From assembly GCF_022809715.1 (NCBI RefSeq), contig NZ_CP094459.1, positions 682,001-746,000 on the forward strand: a stretch of DNA of 64,000 nucleotides. The letters run 5' to 3'. The position numbers and the translations under genes were made by a program. This DNA comes from Burkholderia pyrrocinia. GTDB lineage: Bacteria; Pseudomonadota; Gammaproteobacteria; Burkholderiales; Burkholderiaceae. Positions 20,558-29,118 of the stretch are shown here, in pieces (positions within the stretch are counted from its first letter, which is position 1; each line of letters opens with the position of its first letter). The notes beneath the pieces are model-generated. The model saw only the letters and a program-made list of their open reading frames with translations. It was not told the DNA's origin and made no database searches.

Positions 20558-21244
20558 TCAGCGCATCGGCGCTTCCGCGATCCGCATGTAGTCGGCGATC
20601 CGCCGTCCTTCCATGTCCGGAAACTGCTCGTGCACGGTGATGTCGCCCATCCGCGCGATGTCGAAGGTGCGGAAATCGTCGCGCAGCTCGCACCACGCGC
20701 CGATCGTCCAGCGGCCGCCCCAGTAGACGAGCCCGAGCGGCCACACGCGGCGTTGCGAATGCGCGCCGAGCCGGTCGCGGTAGCCGAAGCTGACGATGTG
20801 GCGCGTGTCGATGGCCTGGTGGATCGCGTCGACCTTCGCGCAAAACGTCTCGTCGATATGGAACGACGGCGCGAACACGGGCAGGCGGTCGAGCGCCGTG
20901 CGCTTGTCGGCCGGCATCGCCGACGCGATCTTCGCAAGTGCCGAGCGGGCGCCGCTCGCGAAGCGCGCACCGCCCCAGGTCTCGAGCATGCGCGCGCCGG
21001 TGGCGAGCGCCGCGAGCTCCTCGGCCGTGAACGTGAGCGGCGGCAGGCTCGCGTTGCGGTTCAGCCGGTAGCCGATGCCGGCTTCGCCTTCGATCGGCAC
21101 CCCTGACAGTTGCAGGTCGCGCACGTCGCGATAGACCGTGCGCGGCGACACCGACAGCCAGTCGGCAAGCTGCTGCGCGGTCGTGAGACGGCGCCCGCGC
21201 AACAGCTCGGCGATCTGGAACAGGCGGTCGGCACGGCGTGTCAT
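20558..21244 (-). CDS. YafY-type transcriptional regulator (HTH + WYL domain)
   Basis: A 228-residue regulator. The N-terminal winged helix-turn-helix reads LTTAQQLADWLSVSPRTVYR (about 20-39). A C-terminal WYL domain follows, with ISFGYRD-type and VYWGGRWTIGAWCELRDDFR segments (about 140-200). WYL domains sense small ligands or nucleic acids. The neighbouring VOC gene is co-directional and 73 bases further upstream, so the regulator may control it or be co-transcribed with it. The target is unknown. Confidence 0.85.
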   Translation of the reverse strand: MTRRADRLFQIAELLRGRRLTTAQQLADWLSVSPRTVYRDVRDLQLSGVPIEGEAGIGYRLNRNASLPPLTFTAEELAALATGARMLETWGGARFASGARSALAKIASAMPADKRTALDRLPVFAPSFHIDETFCAKVDAIHQAIDTRHIVSFGYRDRLGAHSQRRVWPLGLVYWGGRWTIGAWCELRDDFRTFDIARMGDITVHEQFPDMEGRRIADYMRIAEAPMR

Positions 21245-21317
21245 GGCAGCACCTCGATTCCAACGGCTAAGGGGACTTCGCGATGATAGCGCCGCGCCGC
21301 CCCGATGGCCGATGCGC

Positions 21318-21722
21318 TCAATGGCATTTCGGCGCGTGCAGGCCGACGCGGTTGCCTTCGGTATCGATCAGGTAGCCGATGTAGCCGTAGTTGTTCGGCA
21401 GCTCGACGACGGAGCCTTGCACGATGCCGCCTGCGCGCTTCGCGCGTTCGAGCGCCGCGACGACCGAGTCGCCGGCGTTCAGGTAGACGAGCACGCCGTT
21501 CGCGCTCGGCTTCATCTGCTGCGGATCGAACACGATGCTGCCGCCCGTGCTCGACGCCTCGTGATCGAACATCGCCATCGGCACGCCGCCGATCACTTCG
21601 CGCTGCAGCGTGGTTTGCAGCATGGTTTCGTAAAAACGGATCGCGCGATCGAAATCGAGGGACGGAATGTCGAACCACGCGATCGCGCGTTCCAGGGTTG
21701 CGGTGGCAGTTGCGGACGTCAT
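21318..21722 (-). CDS. VOC-family (glyoxalase/bleomycin resistance-like) protein
   Basis: A 134-residue single VOC-fold protein made of two beta-alpha-beta-beta-beta modules. The first module includes AIAWFDIPSLDFDRAIRFYE, and the second ends NYGYIGYLIDTEGNRVGLHA, with the usual metal-site Glu/His positions. Such proteins are often small-molecule dioxygenases, isomerases or drug-binding proteins; function here cannot be assigned. It is divergent from the arsR-SRPBCC pair and shares the 169-base control region with it. Confidence 0.8.
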   Translation of the reverse strand: MTSATATATLERAIAWFDIPSLDFDRAIRFYETMLQTTLQREVIGGVPMAMFDHEASSTGGSIVFDPQQMKPSANGVLVYLNAGDSVVAALERAKRAGGIVQGSVVELPNNYGYIGYLIDTEGNRVGLHAPKCH

Positions 21723-21808
21723 GACGAACTCCTTGTTGCGTTGTTATTCGGGTTCTGTGTGGAAACCAGCGTTGCATTGCGCCGGGATTGCAGTGTGAGC
21801 GCGGCCTG

Positions 21809-21826
21809 CTGACACCGTATTGTCAG
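21809..21826. promoter_or_regulatory. Perfect inverted repeat in the VOC/arsR control region
   Basis: CTGACA and TGTCAG flank a 6-base centre (CCGTAT). The repeat sits 20 bases upstream of the arsR -35 box and about 90 bases upstream of the VOC start. It may be a second operator, for this ArsR protein or the nearby WYL regulator. No T run follows, so it is not a terminator. Confidence 0.4.
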
Positions 21827-21840
21827 TAGAGTTGTCATCC

Positions 21841-21868
21841 TTGACATGCAACTGTTTGGTTGCATAAT
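21841..21868 (+). promoter_or_regulatory. arsR-SRPBCC promoter with embedded ArsR-type operator
   Basis: TTGACA (21841-21846) and CATAAT (21863-21868) are separated by 16 bases, a near-consensus sigma-70 promoter. A perfect 7-bp inverted repeat (ATGCAAC-6-GTTGCAT, 21846-21865) fills the spacer, which is the expected position for an autorepressor operator. The arsR ATG is 24 bases past the -10 box. Confidence 0.7.
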
Positions 21869-21891
21869 GAGGCCATCGACCCGGGAGCGGC

Positions 21892-22224
21892 ATGGATCTC
21901 GTTTTCAAGGCGCTGGCCGATGCCACGCGCCGTCAGTTGCTCGACCTGCTGCATGCGAAAAGCGGCCAGACCCTGTCCGAGCTGTGCGACGGACTCGCGA
22001 TGAGCCGGCAGGCCGTGAGCAAGCATCTCGCGCTGCTCGAGGCCGCGAATCTCGTCGCAACCGCATGGCGCGGCAGGGAGAAGCTGCATTACCTGAATCC
22101 GGTGCCGATCCACGACATCGCGGAACGCTGGATCGGCAAGTTCGAGCGTCAGCGCCTGCAGGCGCTGGCGGATCTCAAGCGCGGGCTGGAAGCGGCCCGC
22201 GGCACAGGAGACGACGATGGCTAA
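21892..22224 (+). CDS. ArsR-family helix-turn-helix regulator
   Basis: A 110-residue winged-helix repressor. It opens MDLVFKALADATRRQLLDLL, the classical ArsR start, and has the recognition region LCDGLAMSRQAVSKHLALLE (about 37-56). No metal-binding ELCV-type cysteine pair is present: the only cysteine is in LCDG, so metal sensing is doubtful. GGGAG lies five bases before the ATG. The gene overlaps the SRPBCC gene by 8 bases. Such pairs usually form self-regulated operons, and a perfect operator-like dyad lies in its promoter. Confidence 0.88.
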   Translation: MDLVFKALADATRRQLLDLLHAKSGQTLSELCDGLAMSRQAVSKHLALLEAANLVATAWRGREKLHYLNPVPIHDIAERWIGKFERQRLQALADLKRGLEAARGTGDDDG

Positions 22225-22681
22225 CCCCGCCTTTGTGTACGTGACCTTCATCGCGGCGACGCCCGAGCGCGTGTTCGACGCACTGACCAACGCCGAGCTG
22301 ACGAAGGACTACTGGGTCCGGCATCGTAACGCATCGCCCGACTGGCGGCCGGGATCGCGGTGGGAACATCAGGACTACGACGATCCGTCGCGGGTCGACA
22401 TCGTCGGCGAAGTGGTCGAGAACGATCCGCCGCACCGGCTGGTCGTCACGTGGCGTGCGCCGTCGGGAGACGGCGAGGAATCGCGCGTGACCTATCTCGT
22501 CGAGCCGCACGAGGGCGTCGTGAAGCTGACCGTCACGCACGACGGGCTCGTGGCCGGTTCGGAGATGGATCGCGGGATTCGCGGCGGCTGGCCGGTCGTG
22601 CTGTCGAGCCTGAAGACGCTGCTCGAGACGGGGCACGCACTGCCGTTCACGATGGCGCGCTGGTCGAAGTCGAAGCACTGA
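22217..22681 (+). CDS. SRPBCC/AHSA1 domain protein
   Basis: A 154-residue START-like (AHSA1) protein. The family opening is YVTFIAATPERVFDALTNAE (about 7-26), and W-rich strands such as DWRPGSRWEHQDYDD follow. The C-terminal long helix includes GGWPVVLSSLKTLLETG. The fold binds hydrophobic ligands in a cavity. Its start lies inside the end of arsR, so the two are translated together. The ligand is unknown. Confidence 0.85.
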   Translation: MANPAFVYVTFIAATPERVFDALTNAELTKDYWVRHRNASPDWRPGSRWEHQDYDDPSRVDIVGEVVENDPPHRLVVTWRAPSGDGEESRVTYLVEPHEGVVKLTVTHDGLVAGSEMDRGIRGGWPVVLSSLKTLLETGHALPFTMARWSKSKH

Positions 22682-22741
22682 CGCGCGCCGGCGGGAGGAG
22701 CGCGCGGGCGCCGCGATGGCGGCCCCGCGCGACGGTGTCGC

Positions 22742-24043
22742 TTACGCGTCGCCTTCCGGCGCGGCCGGGCGCGCCTTCACGCTGCCGGCGATCAGGTCGA
22801 AGCGGAACAGCCGGCATTCGAGCGCGCCGTTGAACAGCGGCGTCTTCGCCGATTCGCGCAGCCGCAACTGGCCCGGCAGCGAACGGTCGGACGTCAGCAG
22901 GAATGCCTGCCAGCCCGTGAAGCGCTGCTTCAGCGCATCGCCGAGCGCGTTGAAGAACTCGCTGTCCGGCGCGTCGGTGTGCGTGCGGCGGAACGCGTCG
23001 TCGTTGCCGCGGTTGCGGCCGGTTTCGCGCACCTCGCCGCGCGCGCTGCGGCCGCGCACTTCGATCCGCTCGCCGTACGGCGGGTTCGCGAGGATGATGC
23101 CCGGCCCGTCGCACGGCGGCGTCATCCCGCGCGCGTCGACTTGCTTGAGCCACACCGACGGCACGCCCGCGCGCTCGAGGTTCGCGCGCGCCTTTTCGAG
23201 CATGTCGCCGGAAATGTCGCTGCCGTACACGCCGAGCGCATCGCCGCGCTTGCCGCGCGCCGCGCGCTTCGCGTCCAGCGCCGGCACCTTCAGCCCCTGC
23301 CATGCGGTGATGTCGTACTGCTTGAGCTTTTCGAAGCCGAATCGGCGTTCGACGCCCGGCGCCACGCCGAGCGCGATCTGCGCGGCTTCCGCGAGGAACG
23401 TGCCGCTGCCGCACATCGGGTCGTACAGCGGCGTGCCGGGCGTCCAGCCCGTCAGGCGCAGGATGCCGGCCGCGAGGTTCTCGCGCAGCGGCGCCGCGCC
23501 CTTGTCGAGGCGCCAGCCGCGCTTGAACAGCGGCTCGCCCGACGTGTCGAGGTACAGCGTGCACTCGTTGGCCGTCAGGAACGCGAACACGCGCACGTCC
23601 GGCGCACCCGTGTCGATGCTCGGGCGGGCGCCGGTCTTGTCGCGCATCCGGTCGCAGATCGCGTCCTTCACGCGCAACGTCGCGAATTCGAGGCTTTTCA
23701 GCGGCGACTTGATCGCGGTGATGTCGACGCGCAGCGTCTGCGTCGCCGCGAACCAGCGCTCCCACGGCTGCTCGAGCGCGAGCGCATAGACATCCTGCTC
23801 GTTGCGGTACGCGCGGTGCGCGATCTTCAGCAGGATCCGGCTCGCGATCCGCGAATGGAGGTTCGCGGCCATGCCGGCGGCCCAGCCGCCGCTGAAATGG
23901 ACGCCGCCCGGCACCTGCGCGCCCGCGGTGAACGGCGCGCCGTTCAGGTGGCGGCCGGCGATTTCGGCCAGCTCGGCGGCAAGCGCCGCTTCGAGGCCGC
24001 GCGGGCAGGGGGCGAAGAATTCGTACAGGGTGGGCGAGGACAT
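22742..24043 (-). CDS. THUMP-domain class I RNA methyltransferase (RlmL/YpsC-like)
   Basis: A 433-residue enzyme. An N-terminal ferredoxin-like/THUMP region (FAPCPRGLEAALAAELAEIA and onward) precedes the SAM-dependent N2-guanine methyltransferase domain. The SAM site includes YDPMCGSGTFLAEAAQIALG, and the catalytic NPPY motif occurs in IILANPPYGERIEV. It corresponds to the N-terminal half of E. coli RlmL, which makes m2G2445 in 23S rRNA, without the C-terminal RlmK half. A TTG at 24064 is in frame, but ATG 24043 (MSSPTLYEFFAPCP) fits better. Confidence 0.86.
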   Translation of the reverse strand: MSSPTLYEFFAPCPRGLEAALAAELAEIAGRHLNGAPFTAGAQVPGGVHFSGGWAAGMAANLHSRIASRILLKIAHRAYRNEQDVYALALEQPWERWFAATQTLRVDITAIKSPLKSLEFATLRVKDAICDRMRDKTGARPSIDTGAPDVRVFAFLTANECTLYLDTSGEPLFKRGWRLDKGAAPLRENLAAGILRLTGWTPGTPLYDPMCGSGTFLAEAAQIALGVAPGVERRFGFEKLKQYDITAWQGLKVPALDAKRAARGKRGDALGVYGSDISGDMLEKARANLERAGVPSVWLKQVDARGMTPPCDGPGIILANPPYGERIEVRGRSARGEVRETGRNRGNDDAFRRTHTDAPDSEFFNALGDALKQRFTGWQAFLLTSDRSLPGQLRLRESAKTPLFNGALECRLFRFDLIAGSVKARPAAPEGDA

Positions 24044-24197
24044 AAGGCGGGTGAGGACGTGCAAAAGTCCATCATTGTACGCGGCGCGGGCGACCGGGGC
24101 CGGCGTTTCGGCGCGGCGGCGCAGGCGCGACGGCCGCGTTCGCGCGGGGAGGCCGGCGCAGCGGCGCCCGGTGGGGCACCGCCGCGCCGCCTCAGGC

Positions 24198-26312
24198 TCA
24201 GTGCGCGCCCGGCTGGCCGGTGCGCGCGGCCTGGCCGGCGGCCGGCCAGAACAGCGCGAGCGGATTCGACAGAACCGTGCGCACGATCGCGGCGACGAGC
24301 GCGCGCACCTTGGTCGGGCGCAGGCTGCGCGAGCGCACGGCCATCGTGAACGCGAGCGCGAAGCTCACGAGCACGTTGAGGATCGCCATGCTGAGCACGC
24401 CGGCGCCGGCCCACCACAGCTCGGGCGTCCCGAGCGCACCCTTGCCCAGCACGCCGAGCGCGATCCCGATCGAGCCGGCCGACAGCGTCACGTGCCGGAC
24501 CTCGAACGGGAACATGAACACGGTGACGATCGCCGGAACGAGGCCGAGCATCAGGCCGAGGCCGACGTTCGCGACCACGCCCGCGACGTTCGACCGGCAG
24601 AAGTGCGCGAGCTTCGCGGCGCCGGCCGCGCCGAGCGTCAGGCGCAGCCGGCGGTTGTAGGTGAGCGCGTCGCCGACCCGGTGCAGCACGAACCAGTTGT
24701 CGGCCCAGCCCGCGAGCAGGCTCGACGCCCACAGCAGCACGCCCGTCAGCGCCGCGTAGAGCGGCGTCGGGCCGAGCAGCGAGAACGAGTGCAGCGTCGC
24801 GTGCGCCTTCTCCGGCGAGATCAGGTTCGCGTGCAGCACATTGCCCGCGAACAGCTGCACGAGCAGGCACACGGGCAGCACGACGAGCACGTTGCCGGAA
24901 ATCGCGGCCGCCTGCGTGCGGATCAGCGCGATCACCGACGACACGAACGCCTTCACGCCTTCGTCGTGGCCGGTGTCGTCGAGTTCGCGCGCGAGCGTCG
25001 GCGCGGTCATCGCGGGCTGCTTGGTCGCGAGCGTGAAGTGCAGGAAGTGCATCAGCATGAAGCTGGCCGCGTAGTTGACGCCCGCGAGCAGCCCTTCGAG
25101 CATCGACTGCAGGTGCGCGCCCGTGATCGCGAACTTCACGCACACGGTCACGACCGTGACGAGGCCGCCGCCGGCGGCCATCCGCAGCATCTTCAGGTAC
25201 TCGGCGCGGCCGCGCGAGATGTAGTGCTCGCCGGTGTCCGCGTTGGTCTCGACGAGCTTGCGCGCGAACAGCGAGAAGTTGCTGCGCACGAGGTGCGTGA
25301 CGCTCTGGCTGTTCTGGTTCGCGTCGACCAGCTCGGCCGTCAGGCGTGCCATCCCGTGCAGGTCGTCGCGTGCCATCCACGCGTTCAGCAGCGTTTCGGC
25401 GCGCAGGATGCGCATGCGCATCCGTTCGACCTGGAACACGATGTCGACCGACACGCCGTTGCGGTACAGGTGCGAGAACACGTTGTCGACCGCGATCCGG
25501 CATTCGTCGAGCAGCACGCGCAGGTAGTTCACCTCATGCAGCAGCTTGCTCGGGTCGCCGCCGTCCTCGACGGCCGCGTGCGCGGTCTCGACCGCGAGCA
25601 TTGCACGCGTGAGGCGATAGAGCGGCTGCGTTTCGAGCGGCTGGCGCGCATCGTCGTCGGACAGCCGGCTGCGCACCGTCTGCGACAGGCCGGTCGAGCT
25701 GATCTGGCAGGTCAGGTTGTGCAGCGCGGCCAGCAGGTCGCGCGAGAACGAGCCGGGCTCGTGGCGCTCTTCGTCGGTGACGTCGAACGAGAACAGCTCG
25801 GCGAGGCGCGCGAGCAGGTCGTCGGGCAGCGCGTCGATCCATTGCGCGTCCCCGGGTGCCGGGAACATCAGCGTGAACAGCGCCGACAGTTCGCGGCGGT
25901 TCGGCGCGGGCGGGATCAGCGACGAGTCGATCCGCTCGAACAGCGCGCCGAAGAAGCCCGAGTGCACGGGCATGCCGGCGTCGCACAGCAGCGAGATGCC
26001 GTCGCACTCGCGCAGGATGCCGCGCAGGATGCGCGCGGCATGCGATTTCCATGCGGGGTTGCGATCGAGCACGTGGAACAGGTAGCGCAGCCGCGCATGG
26101 GCCGGATACGCGCGTGCGTCGGCGTCGCGCTCGGCCGGCGCGTCCTGCATCGTGCCGTTGCGGCGCAGCCAGTGCGCGAGCTCGATCAGCCATTCGCTGC
26201 GCTCGGCGTACGACGCATCGGCGTCGGCGTGCGCGAGCAGCGCATCGAGCTGGTGGCCGGCATTGCGCGACGCGCGCCACTTCTTGATCAGGGTCGTCAG
26301 GGAACGAAACAT
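24198..26312 (-). CDS. Gcr-family membrane protein, usually named site-specific recombinase
   Basis: A 704-residue protein of the SpecificRecomb (gonococcal Gcr-like) family. The N-terminal 370 residues are soluble and helix-rich. The C-terminal half has about six or seven hydrophobic segments (near 378-397, 404-425, 471-490, 516-535, 577-600, 611-628 and 634-657). None of the tyrosine- or serine-recombinase active-site motifs is visible, so the recombinase name is doubtful and a membrane role is more likely. It starts at MFRSLTTLIKKWRASRN (26312). No partner genes point to its job. Confidence 0.75.
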   Translation of the reverse strand: MFRSLTTLIKKWRASRNAGHQLDALLAHADADASYAERSEWLIELAHWLRRNGTMQDAPAERDADARAYPAHARLRYLFHVLDRNPAWKSHAARILRGILRECDGISLLCDAGMPVHSGFFGALFERIDSSLIPPAPNRRELSALFTLMFPAPGDAQWIDALPDDLLARLAELFSFDVTDEERHEPGSFSRDLLAALHNLTCQISSTGLSQTVRSRLSDDDARQPLETQPLYRLTRAMLAVETAHAAVEDGGDPSKLLHEVNYLRVLLDECRIAVDNVFSHLYRNGVSVDIVFQVERMRMRILRAETLLNAWMARDDLHGMARLTAELVDANQNSQSVTHLVRSNFSLFARKLVETNADTGEHYISRGRAEYLKMLRMAAGGGLVTVVTVCVKFAITGAHLQSMLEGLLAGVNYAASFMLMHFLHFTLATKQPAMTAPTLARELDDTGHDEGVKAFVSSVIALIRTQAAAISGNVLVVLPVCLLVQLFAGNVLHANLISPEKAHATLHSFSLLGPTPLYAALTGVLLWASSLLAGWADNWFVLHRVGDALTYNRRLRLTLGAAGAAKLAHFCRSNVAGVVANVGLGLMLGLVPAIVTVFMFPFEVRHVTLSAGSIGIALGVLGKGALGTPELWWAGAGVLSMAILNVLVSFALAFTMAVRSRSLRPTKVRALVAAIVRTVLSNPLALFWPAAGQAARTGQPGAH

Positions 26313-26773
26313 AAACGGAATAGCGAAAGCCCTGGACGGGCGGGTTCGGGATGCCGGCCGGGAATGCGGCACGGCGCCGGGGAGAACGGGTGAGACGGGG
26401 CCGGTTGCCGGACGATGCGCGGCGACCCGCGGTACGGCTGCCCCGCTGCGGTGCACGCCGATCGCGTCCGGGCGCCGGGAGGCACGGCAGTCGGGCCGAA
26501 CGCGGCCCGGCGCCGCCGGCTCGCGCGCACGACGAGCGGCGCGAGCCTGAAAGTGCGTAGGATCGTCAATCGGGCCGGAAAACGCAAGCCGACCGCGTTG
26601 CATGGTGCCGGTTCCGGCCGACTTTGCCAAACAATGCAAAGTCGCCGTTCGGCCGATGAAGCGCTATGCGATCGGCTGCGGCAGTGTCATGCAAGCGGCT
26701 GCCGGCAGACGCGCCGCGTCGGACCAAGCCGCACCGGCGAACGGTTCTTCGGATGTCCGTCAGCGCTGCCGGC
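26313..26773. other. 461-bp gap without a credible gene
   Basis: No frame here has a ribosome site with family resemblance. The region contains one conspicuous element, a perfect 8-bp inverted repeat GACTTTGC-8-GCAAAGTC (26620-26643), in slightly A+T-richer DNA. It lies upstream of the gcr-like gene (minus strand) and downstream of pqiC, so it may hold the promoter and an operator of the gcr-like gene. Confidence 0.4.
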
Positions 26774-27502
26774 TCATGCGCCGCCGGATTTGCCCGTCGC
26801 GCCGGCGTCGCCGCCGGACGTCGGGATTGCCGGGCACGGCACGACCGGCGCGGCGGCCGTCTTGCTGCCGGCCGCGGGCGCCGTCGCGGGCGTCGTGCCG
26901 CGGCTTGCGGCCATCGCGCGCACGCCGGCCGCGGCCTGCGTGGCGATCACGTCGAGCGCGCGCCGGTGGCCGGCGACGAGCGCGTCGTAGCTGTCGGCGA
27001 CCGGTTCCGCGACGCTCGTGCGGCAGGTCATCACGGCCTGCGTGCCGAGCGGGCGCACGCTCCACACGGCGTCGACCGCTGCGCGCTTGCCGGGCCACGA
27101 CTCGAAGCGCTGTACGTTCACGCTGATGCGATACACGGGCACGCCGGGCGGGTACGCGGAATTCGCGACGTCGATCGTGCCGAGCTGCGCGGCGAGATCG
27201 TCCGACAGCGCGCGGCGGATCTCGTCGGCGGGCGGCGACGCCCAGCGTTCCTGCTCGAGCACGTCGACCTGCGCGGCGTTCTTCTGCACGACCAGCTGGT
27301 TCTTCGCGACCTGCTCGGGCACGCCGACGGACGGCACCTCGATCAGGAACGCCGGGTTGGCCGGCGCGGTGCGCACCGGGGCCGCGGCGTCGGCCGGGCT
27401 GAGCGTGTAGAACCGCGCGGGCGGCGAGCTGCACGCGGCGAGCGCGAGTGCGGCGAAGGCCGCCGCCGCGCCGCTCGCGAAACCGTTCACGCGTGTCGTC
27501 AT
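26774..27502 (-). CDS. pqiC: PqiC-like ABC-type transport auxiliary lipoprotein
   Basis: A 242-residue outer-membrane lipoprotein. A signal peptide ends in the lipobox LALAAC with the acylated cysteine near residue 23. The body begins PARFYTLSPADAAAP, the family opening; PqiC interacts with PqiB at the outer membrane. It overlaps pqiB by ATGA and ends the pqiA-pqiA-pqiB-pqiC operon. The last about 50 residues are an Ala/Gly/Thr-rich low-complexity tail. Confidence 0.88.
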   Translation of the reverse strand: MTTRVNGFASGAAAAFAALALAACSSPPARFYTLSPADAAAPVRTAPANPAFLIEVPSVGVPEQVAKNQLVVQKNAAQVDVLEQERWASPPADEIRRALSDDLAAQLGTIDVANSAYPPGVPVYRISVNVQRFESWPGKRAAVDAVWSVRPLGTQAVMTCRTSVAEPVADSYDALVAGHRRALDVIATQAAAGVRAMAASRGTTPATAPAAGSKTAAAPVVPCPAIPTSGGDAGATGKSGGA

Positions 27503-29118
27503 TGTTTATCTCCTGGCTTGCCCTTGAGCAGCGATTCGGGGTGACGCTCCAGATAATCGGCGAGCGCGTTCAGCGACTGCAGCGTGCGCGTGAGCTCCTT
27601 CAGCGCGCCGCGCACGTCGGATTGCAGCGGCGAATCCTGCTGCAGCGTCGCCTCGGCGGTCGAGAAGGTCTGCTTCGCGGCCGACAGCGTGTCGCGCGCT
27701 TCCGGCGCGACCTGCGTGTCGAGCTGCTTGAACAGCTTGTCGGCGTTCGACAGCGCGCTGTTCAGGTTCGCGCCGATCTGGTCGAACGGCACCTTGTCGA
27801 GCTTCTTCGCGATGTCGGCGACCTGCAGCTGCAGTTCGTCGAGCGTGTTCGGCACGGTCGGCAGTTCGAGCGGCTGGCGCGCCGTGTCGATCTTCACGAC
27901 CGGCGCCTTCGGGAAGAAGTCGAGCGCGACGTAAAGCTGGCTCGTCAGCAGGTTGCCGGTGCGCAGCTGGCCGCGCAGCCCGTGCTGGACGAGCCGCTCG
28001 ACGATCTCGCGGCGCGCCGGTTCGCCCTTGCTCTCGATCGTTTCGCGGAAGCGGCGGCCGAGGCGCTCCGGATACACGTTCATCGTCACCGGCATCGTGA
28101 AGTTCTTCGTCTTCGGATCGTAGTCGATGCCGATGTTCGTCACTTCGCCGAGCACGATGCCGCGGAAGTCGACCGTCGCGCCGACGGCGAGCCCGCGCAG
28201 CGACTGGTTGAAGTTCATCACGACCTGCAGCGGCTGGCCGTCCGGGTCGCGCATCGCGTCGCCCTCGTCGGAGGCCAGGCGGAACGTCGTGTTGTTCGGC
28301 GCCGTCGTGCCGCTGCCCTGGTTCGGCGGCGTCTGGAATGCGATGCCGCCGAGGATCACCGTCGCGAGCGACTGCGTGTTCAGCTTCAGGCCGCTCGAGT
28401 CGAGCCGCAGGTCGACGCCGCTGGCCTGCCACCAGCGCGAGTTCACGCCGACGTACTGGTCGTACGGCGCAGTAACGAACACGTTGACCGTGACGCCCGT
28501 GCCGTCCTTGTCGAGCGAGAAGCCGACCACCTGGCCGACCTGCACGCGGCGGTAGTAGACGGGCGAGCCGATGTCGACCGAGCCGAGCGAATCGCCGCGC
28601 AGCACGTATTGCGTGCCTTTCTGGTCGCCCGTGACGGCGGGCGGCGTTTCGGAGCCCGTAAAGTCGGTCAGCGTATCCTGCCCGTGGCCGGCGTCGACGC
28701 CGATATACGCGCCGGACAGCAGCGTGCCGAGCCCCGACACGCCGGTCGCGCCGACGCGCGGCCGCACGATCCAGAAGCGCGAGCCCTTGACCGCGAAGTC
28801 CTCGGCTTCCTTCTTGAGCTGCACCTGGACGAGCACGCGCGACAGATCTTTCGACAGCTTGATCGTCTTGACCATGCCGATCTCGACGTCCTTGTACTTG
28901 ACCTGGGTCTTGCCGGGCTCGAGCCCTTCGGCGCTGTGGAAGCTGATCGTGATTTCCGGGCCGCGCTCGCGCACGGACTTGATCACGAGGCCGATGCCGA
29001 TCAGCGCGGCGATCAGCGGCACGAGCCACACGAGCGACGGCAGCCAGCCGCTTTTCGTCGAGATCGTCGGATCGGGCGGCCGGGGCTGGTCGTGCTGCGG
29101 GCCTTGCGGACTATTCAT
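27499..29118 (-). CDS. pqiB: PqiB, MCE/MlaD-domain intermembrane transport protein
   Basis: A 539-residue protein, close to the 546 residues of E. coli PqiB. After a cytoplasmic lead comes one transmembrane segment (LPSLVWLVPLIAALIGIGLVI, about 25-45). Then come three MCE domains, starting near GPEITISFHSAEGLEPG, GSPVYYRRVQVGQVVG and LAVGATVDFRGIVLGEV. A C-terminal helical region probably forms the needle-like tube. It spans the periplasm and is thought to move lipids between membranes. It overlaps the preceding pqiA by 8 bases. Confidence 0.93.
   Translation of the reverse strand: MNSPQGPQHDQPRPPDPTISTKSGWLPSLVWLVPLIAALIGIGLVIKSVRERGPEITISFHSAEGLEPGKTQVKYKDVEIGMVKTIKLSKDLSRVLVQVQLKKEAEDFAVKGSRFWIVRPRVGATGVSGLGTLLSGAYIGVDAGHGQDTLTDFTGSETPPAVTGDQKGTQYVLRGDSLGSVDIGSPVYYRRVQVGQVVGFSLDKDGTGVTVNVFVTAPYDQYVGVNSRWWQASGVDLRLDSSGLKLNTQSLATVILGGIAFQTPPNQGSGTTAPNNTTFRLASDEGDAMRDPDGQPLQVVMNFNQSLRGLAVGATVDFRGIVLGEVTNIGIDYDPKTKNFTMPVTMNVYPERLGRRFRETIESKGEPARREIVERLVQHGLRGQLRTGNLLTSQLYVALDFFPKAPVVKIDTARQPLELPTVPNTLDELQLQVADIAKKLDKVPFDQIGANLNSALSNADKLFKQLDTQVAPEARDTLSAAKQTFSTAEATLQQDSPLQSDVRGALKELTRTLQSLNALADYLERHPESLLKGKPGDKQ

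Noticed and set aside
24198..26312. Evidence of a mobile element because of the recombinase-type family name
   Set aside because: No attachment sites, direct repeats, integrase motifs or composition change are seen around it; the gene sits in core sequence.
23802..26393. An 863-codon plus-strand open frame over the methyltransferase and gcr-like genes
   Set aside because: Antisense artefact with His/Arg/Glu-rich composition; both minus-strand genes have clear family motifs.
26297..26587. A 96-codon minus-strand frame in the gap upstream of the gcr-like gene
   Set aside because: Overlaps the gcr-like start, and is Arg/Pro-rich without a ribosome site or family resemblance.
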